Below, piece by piece: positions 59,982 to 64,000 of a DNA stretch of 64,000 bases (its first letter is position 1; every line of letters starts with the position of its first letter). Made by a program: the position numbers and the translations under genes. Source of the DNA: Bacteroidetes bacterium GWF2_41_31 (GTDB taxonomy: Bacteria > Bacteroidota > Bacteroidia > Bacteroidales > F082); assembly GCA_001769215.1 (NCBI GenBank), contig MEOL01000020.1, positions 1 through 64,000 of the forward strand. Reading direction: 5' to 3'. A model generated the notes under the pieces. It was not told the DNA's origin. It did not search any database and saw only the letters and a program-made list of their open reading frames with translations.

Positions 59982-61496
59982 ATGAAAAAGAAATCATATC
60001 TGTCATCAATACTGTTGTTGATAGCCATTTTTATTGTCGTAGCGGTAATTTCCGAGAAGTTTTTCTTCAGGTTCGATCTCACCGAAGGAGGGCAGTATTC
60101 GCTGAGCAAAGCTACCAAAGACATCCTCAACAACCTGGAAAGCCCGGTAACAGTAACAGCCTATTTCACCGCCGATCTCCCACCGGATCTGGCTAAGGTA
60201 AAGCGAAACTTCCAGGACATGCTTACCGAATACAACAGCCTGTCGCATGGCAACGTGGTATTTAAGTTTGAAAATCCGAACAAGGATCAGGCTACCGAAA
60301 ATGAAGCAATCTCTGCTGGCGTACGCCCTGTTTTGTTCAAGGCCCGTGAAAAGGATGAAATGAAACAGCAAAAAGTGTTTATGGGAGCCGTTATTTCCCT
60401 GAACAACCAAAATGAGGTGATCCCGTTTATCAATCCGGAAGGAAGCATTGAATACGATCTCACCACCGCCATTAAAAAACTCAGTGTATCCAACAAACCG
60501 CTGATCGGGTTTGTACAAGGACAGGGAGAGCCTGCTATCAATGCCTACCAGCAGGTGATGGCGGAGCTGGATGTACTTTATCAGGTGGAGCCAGTAACGT
60601 TGAGCGATACCATCAGGGACATCAATAAATTTACCACACTGGTGATCAGCGCCCCCACCGACACGTTTAGTTTAGAAGCCTTCCGGGTACTGGATAAATA
60701 CCTGGACAAAGGTGGTAATCTGTTTGTGGCCTTTAACACCGTTGAAGGTGATTTGCAAACGCTTCAGGGTAAAAAGGTGGGTAACAACCTGGCGCCCTGG
60801 CTGGCACAAAAAGGAATCCTGGTACAAGATGGTTTTGTGTTGGATGCCAGCTGTGGAAGCGTAAACGTTATGCAGCAGATGGGTGGTTTTAACATGCAGA
60901 CACCAATTAAATTTCCTTACCTGCCTTTGGTATCGCATTTTGCTGATATGGGCATTACAAAAGGACTTGAACAGGTGATGCTGGGTTTTCCAAGCCCGAT
61001 CACTTTTACCGGCGACACCGCATTCAGGTTCACCCCACTGGCCATAACATCTGAAAATACCGGCATTCAGGAACTTCCGGTAAGCATCGATGTGCAACAC
61101 AAATGGGCCCAAAACGATTTTAAGGCTGGCCCACAAACGGTGGCCGCGTTGGTGGAAGGAAGTTTCGGAAAGGATAATGCACGTATCGTGGTGGTGAGCA
61201 GCGGAGATTTTGCGGTAAACGGCACCGGACAACGTCCTCGCCAGCTTCAGCCCGACAACGTTAGTCTGATGGTGAATTCAATCGATTGGATGAGCGATGC
61301 CACCGGGTTGATCGATCTGCGTACTAAAACGATCACCTCGCGCCCACTTGACCAGTTGAGCGATGCTAAAAAAGCAACCATGAAATGGGGCAACTTCCTG
61401 TTGCCACTGATACTTGTAATTATTTATGGATTGTTCAGACTTCAATGGAGAAGAAAACAAAGGTTAAAAAGAATGGAGGAAGGTTATGTTAAATAA
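59982..61496 (+). CDS. gldG: GldG-like ABC transporter auxiliary protein
   Basis: A 504-residue protein with membrane helices at both ends (about 7-25, LSSILLLIAIFIVVAVIS, and about 470-488, FLLPLILVIIYGLF). The region between is the ABC-type uncharacterised (ABC_transp_aux) domain: FDLTEGGQYSLSKATKDIL, then EYDLTTAIKKLS, PLIGFVQGQGEP and a ThuA/GATase-like LVISAPTDTF. It follows gldF by 18 bases and overlaps the DUF4340 gene by 11 bases. Confidence 0.9.
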   Translation: MKKKSYLSSILLLIAIFIVVAVISEKFFFRFDLTEGGQYSLSKATKDILNNLESPVTVTAYFTADLPPDLAKVKRNFQDMLTEYNSLSHGNVVFKFENPNKDQATENEAISAGVRPVLFKAREKDEMKQQKVFMGAVISLNNQNEVIPFINPEGSIEYDLTTAIKKLSVSNKPLIGFVQGQGEPAINAYQQVMAELDVLYQVEPVTLSDTIRDINKFTTLVISAPTDTFSLEAFRVLDKYLDKGGNLFVAFNTVEGDLQTLQGKKVGNNLAPWLAQKGILVQDGFVLDASCGSVNVMQQMGGFNMQTPIKFPYLPLVSHFADMGITKGLEQVMLGFPSPITFTGDTAFRFTPLAITSENTGIQELPVSIDVQHKWAQNDFKAGPQTVAALVEGSFGKDNARIVVVSSGDFAVNGTGQRPRQLQPDNVSLMVNSIDWMSDATGLIDLRTKTITSRPLDQLSDAKKATMKWGNFLLPLILVIIYGLFRLQWRRKQRLKRMEEGYVK

Positions 61497-62457
61497 AAAC
61501 AGAAATACAATCTTGATCGTCATTTTTACAGTGGTGGTGGCGATCTTTTTATGGTCACAATTCGGCACGCAAAACGAAAGCAATTACCGGACTGTCCTTG
61601 CCCAATTCGATACCACAGGCGTTGATCAGGTACATATTTTTCCGGCTGCCGGAGCTCCTGATTTCACCCTGAGCCGCAGCGGAAACCACTGGACCATTAA
61701 AAGCAGCGATGGAAAACAGTACGCTGCCGATCGCAAACTGGTTAAAAACACCATCGACTTACTCAATGGAACCAAAGTAAAACGGGTAGCTTCGCAAAAC
61801 ACGGAGGATCACGAAAAGTTTGCCATCACCAACGACAAGGGAACACGGGTTGAAATAAAAGCAGCCGGTAAAAAGCTAGCCAATTTGATCCTGGGCAAGT
61901 TCGACTATATTCAGCCAAAAAATGCGCAACCCGATGCCTCGGGACGTCAACCACAGGGTGAAATGATTTTTTATGCCGCATTGCCCGGCGAACCCACCGT
62001 TTACGTGGTAGATGGACAAGTGGGGTTTGGTGTTGGAAAAGATGTGAATTCCTTTAGGGACAAATCCCTTACAAATATCGATAAAAGCAATATCCTCGAG
62101 GTGACCATGGAAACTCCGGGACAAGAGACCGATCGTTTAGTAAAAGAGGGAGATAGGTGGCTGTTTAACGACCAGGTTGCCGATTCGGCCAAAGTAGCAC
62201 AATATTTATCCAGGGTTTCGCGTCAAAACGGATCGAAGTTTGCGGAAGTGAAGGAGGTTTCGTCGTTACCACTGGTAAATGCTGTTAAGATTAAAGGAGA
62301 TGGTTTCGATGAAGTCGTTATTCAGTCATTTCAACAAGATTCCCTGAATTTCCTTGTCACCTCATCTCAAAATGCAGAAGCTGTGTTTTTAGATAATGGA
62401 AATAAATTGCTCGATCGATTTATGGAGGATGGTGAATTTTTCTTCAAGGCAAAATAG
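61486..62457 (+). CDS. DUF4340 domain protein
   Basis: A 323-residue membrane-anchored protein. A single N-terminal helix (ILIVIFTVVVAIFLWSQF, about 9-26) is followed by an extracytoplasmic DUF4340 domain with repeated beta elements (FTLSRSGNHWTIKSSDGK, VKNTIDLLNGTKVKRVAS, FAITNDKGTRVEIK, VNSFRDKSL). DUF4340 proteins accompany Gld-type ABC transporters; the 11-base overlap with gldG confirms coupling. Exact role unknown. Confidence 0.85.
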   Translation: MLNKNRNTILIVIFTVVVAIFLWSQFGTQNESNYRTVLAQFDTTGVDQVHIFPAAGAPDFTLSRSGNHWTIKSSDGKQYAADRKLVKNTIDLLNGTKVKRVASQNTEDHEKFAITNDKGTRVEIKAAGKKLANLILGKFDYIQPKNAQPDASGRQPQGEMIFYAALPGEPTVYVVDGQVGFGVGKDVNSFRDKSLTNIDKSNILEVTMETPGQETDRLVKEGDRWLFNDQVADSAKVAQYLSRVSRQNGSKFAEVKEVSSLPLVNAVKIKGDGFDEVVIQSFQQDSLNFLVTSSQNAEAVFLDNGNKLLDRFMEDGEFFFKAK

Positions 62458-62545
62458 TAACCTCTTGTACGTTAATGCCTAATGTGGCGCAATCGATGAA
62501 AAAAACGTGTTGTTGACCGTCCCGGATTTTTGTTTGGTGTTTAAG

Positions 62546-62587
62546 TACAGATGTAAGGTGAGATATTTATACTGATTATACATCTGT
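62546..62587. promoter_or_regulatory. inverted repeat TACAGATGT...ACATCTGT upstream of the MFS gene
   Basis: Arms of 8-9 bp separated by ~25 bases, ending 50 bases before the MFS ATG. Possible operator or the terminator region of the gld operon. The rest of the 179-bp gap shows nothing else. Confidence 0.35.
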
Positions 62588-62636
62588 TACCTCCGTTATT
62601 TATTTTAAATTCGCCACATCTTTTAAAAAAAAATTT

Positions 62637-64000
62637 ATGACAGAAACAATTAAAAAGTCATTGCGGGACTCGAAGACCGCCCGATGGACAGCACTTGCGA
62701 TAGTGTCATTTATGATGTTAACCGGTTATTTCCTCACCGATGTGATGGCTCCACTCAAGGGTTTACTCGAAGGAAAATTAACCTGGGACAGCTCAGACTT
62801 CGGATTTTTTAACAGTGCTTATGGCTGGTTCAATGTGTTTTTGCTGATGTTAATTATTGGTGGGATCATACTCGACAAAATGGGTGTTCGTTTCACCGGC
62901 CTCATGGCAGCATCAGTAATGGTAGCCGGAACAGCATTAAAATATTGGGCAGTTTCGACGCACTCGCTTGATGGCGTTTTGTGGCATGTTGGATGGTTCG
63001 ATGTAAAAGCTCAGGTTTTTATGGCTTCACTGGGTTTTGCCATATTTGCCGTAGGTGTTGAAGTTGCGGGTATTACCGTTTCAAAAATCATCGTTAAATG
63101 GTTTAAAGGTAAAGAAATGGCCTTAGCGATGGGTCTTGAAATGGCAACAGCACGTTTGGGAACAGCCGCAGCATTGGCAACCTCGGTACCAATTGCGAAG
63201 GCGTTGGGGGTAACAGATTTATCAAGACCAATTCTGTTAGCCTTGATATTACTTGTTATCGGAATGCTTACGTTTATCGTTTATATCTTTATGGATAAAA
63301 AGCTTGATGCTTCTGAGGCTGAGGCAAAACGCCTTGCGCCTGAAGAAGAGTCTTTCAAATTATCTGATATTCTAAATATTATAACCAACAAAGGCTGGTG
63401 GTATATCGCAATTTTGTGCGTATTGTTTTACTCGTCAGTTTTCCCTTTTTTGAAATATGCATCCGATTTGATGGTGAACAAATTTGGCATCAGTGAATCC
63501 TGGGCTGGTTCAATCCCTGCCATGCTGCCATTTGGTACCATTTTGCTTACTCCATTGTTCGGAAATTTATATGACAGAAAAGGAAAAGGAGCATCCATTA
63601 TGGTTTTGGGTTCTATATTGCTCATATTTGTTCATGCCATGTTCTCCATTCCATTTCTTGACATGAAATTTTTAGCAATTGTCCTCATTCTTATCCTGGG
63701 AGTTGGTTTTTCTTTAGTTCCTTCGGCCATGTGGCCATCAGTTCCAAAAATTATTCCTGAGCGACAATTAGGTACCGCCTATGCCCTCATTTTTTGGGTT
63801 CAAAACTGGGGTTTGATGGGGGTTCCATATCTCATTGGTATTGTACTCGAAAAGTACTGTATTACCGGACAAGTTATGAGGGAGGGTGTAAGTGTTAATA
63901 CCTATGATTATACTTTACCGATGATGATTTTCACCGGATTTGGTATTTTGGCATTCGTTTTTGCCTTATTACTGAAAGCAGAAGACAAGAAGAAAGGGTA
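62637..64000 (+). CDS. MFS transporter (3' end at window edge)
   Basis: From ATG 62637 the frame is open to the end of the window: 454 codons followed by TA, so the stop probably falls on the next base. It is a multi-spanning inner-membrane protein, consistent with 12 helices. The MFS loop after helix 2 appears as GGIILDKMGVRFTG (about 80-93), and a second as GNLYDRKGKGAS after helix 8. Other segments include EVAGITVSKIIVKWFKGKE and a central charged loop (KKLDASEAEAKRLAPEEES). The substrate is not evident; the overall pattern resembles anion or metabolite MFS carriers of Bacteroidetes. Confidence 0.85.
   Translation, partial: MTETIKKSLRDSKTARWTALAIVSFMMLTGYFLTDVMAPLKGLLEGKLTWDSSDFGFFNSAYGWFNVFLLMLIIGGIILDKMGVRFTGLMAASVMVAGTALKYWAVSTHSLDGVLWHVGWFDVKAQVFMASLGFAIFAVGVEVAGITVSKIIVKWFKGKEMALAMGLEMATARLGTAAALATSVPIAKALGVTDLSRPILLALILLVIGMLTFIVYIFMDKKLDASEAEAKRLAPEEESFKLSDILNIITNKGWWYIAILCVLFYSSVFPFLKYASDLMVNKFGISESWAGSIPAMLPFGTILLTPLFGNLYDRKGKGASIMVLGSILLIFVHAMFSIPFLDMKFLAIVLILILGVGFSLVPSAMWPSVPKIIPERQLGTAYALIFWVQNWGLMGVPYLIGIVLEKYCITGQVMREGVSVNTYDYTLPMMIFTGFGILAFVFALLLKAEDKKKG

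Noticed and set aside
1-64000. CRISPR array or rRNA operon
   Set aside because: No regularly spaced identical repeats with unique spacers and no 16S/23S/5S signature segments were found.

Overview
The window looks like a chromosomal contig of an anaerobic member of the Bacteroidetes, most likely a Bacteroidales relative. Evidence: promoter -7 elements of the form TAnnTTTG in front of many genes; a type IX secretion (T9SS) C-terminal sorting domain; a Gld-type ABC transporter; a FISUMP-domain surface protein; a DUF3467 gene next to rpoC; and an oxygen-sensitive trimeric [FeFe] hydrogenase with its maturases. This assignment is inferred from gene content; there is no rRNA gene in the window.

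Layout. (1) 1-4.8 kb is an AT-rich accessory region. Two small toxin-antitoxin modules are separated by copies of a ~180-bp repeat. They are followed by an AlbA/Schlafen-type gene, an attC-like inverted repeat and a protein with barrel-sandwich-like repeats and a GIY-YIG-like end. (2) 4.8-11.2 kb holds a nitroreductase, a thioesterase, valS, a dipeptidyl peptidase IV-like peptidase and tRNA-Val. (3) 11.4-13.4 kb is a second accessory patch: a cupin gene, the tail of a Fic gene and a HEPN-MNT pair. (4) 13.8-25.9 kb is one minus-strand run of ten genes: receiver protein, hydC, hydB, hydA, an H-cluster/histidine-kinase fusion, receiver protein, receiver-kinase hybrid, hydG, hydF, hydE. It combines an NAD-linked hydrogenase, its full maturation set and a possible H2- or redox-sensing phosphorelay. 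(5) 26-42 kb is the core information-processing block, mostly on the minus strand: rpsU, xerC, hpf, four tRNAs, tuf, tRNA-Trp, secE, nusG, rplKAJL, rpoBC, DUF3467, plus a NUDIX gene. (6) 42-49 kb holds a T9SS-secreted protein gene broken by a frameshift, a stop codon and an IS1380-family element, then a TonB-dependent-receptor-like protein. (7) 49-58 kb: a LysM glucosaminidase gene and rsmG, apparently once divergent neighbours, are now separated by 7.3 kb flanked by diverged direct copies of the rsmG 5' end. The insert holds a RAYT remnant, an FGE-sulfatase-fold protein, a FISUMP protein and a LytS/LytTR two-component pair. (8) 58-64 kb: a gldA-gldF-gldG-DUF4340 operon and an MFS transporter that reaches the window edge.

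The most interesting items are: the H-cluster histidine kinase embedded in the hydrogenase operon, which has lost the catalytic proton-relay cysteine; three 9-bp direct repeats at exact 21-bp spacing just upstream of a good promoter for the FISUMP gene, fitting the adjacent LytTR regulator; the rsmG-flanked insertion; and the attC-like site whose outer core has a matching 9-bp complement on the other side of the AlbA gene. All functional statements come from reading translated sequence and motifs; no database search was possible.
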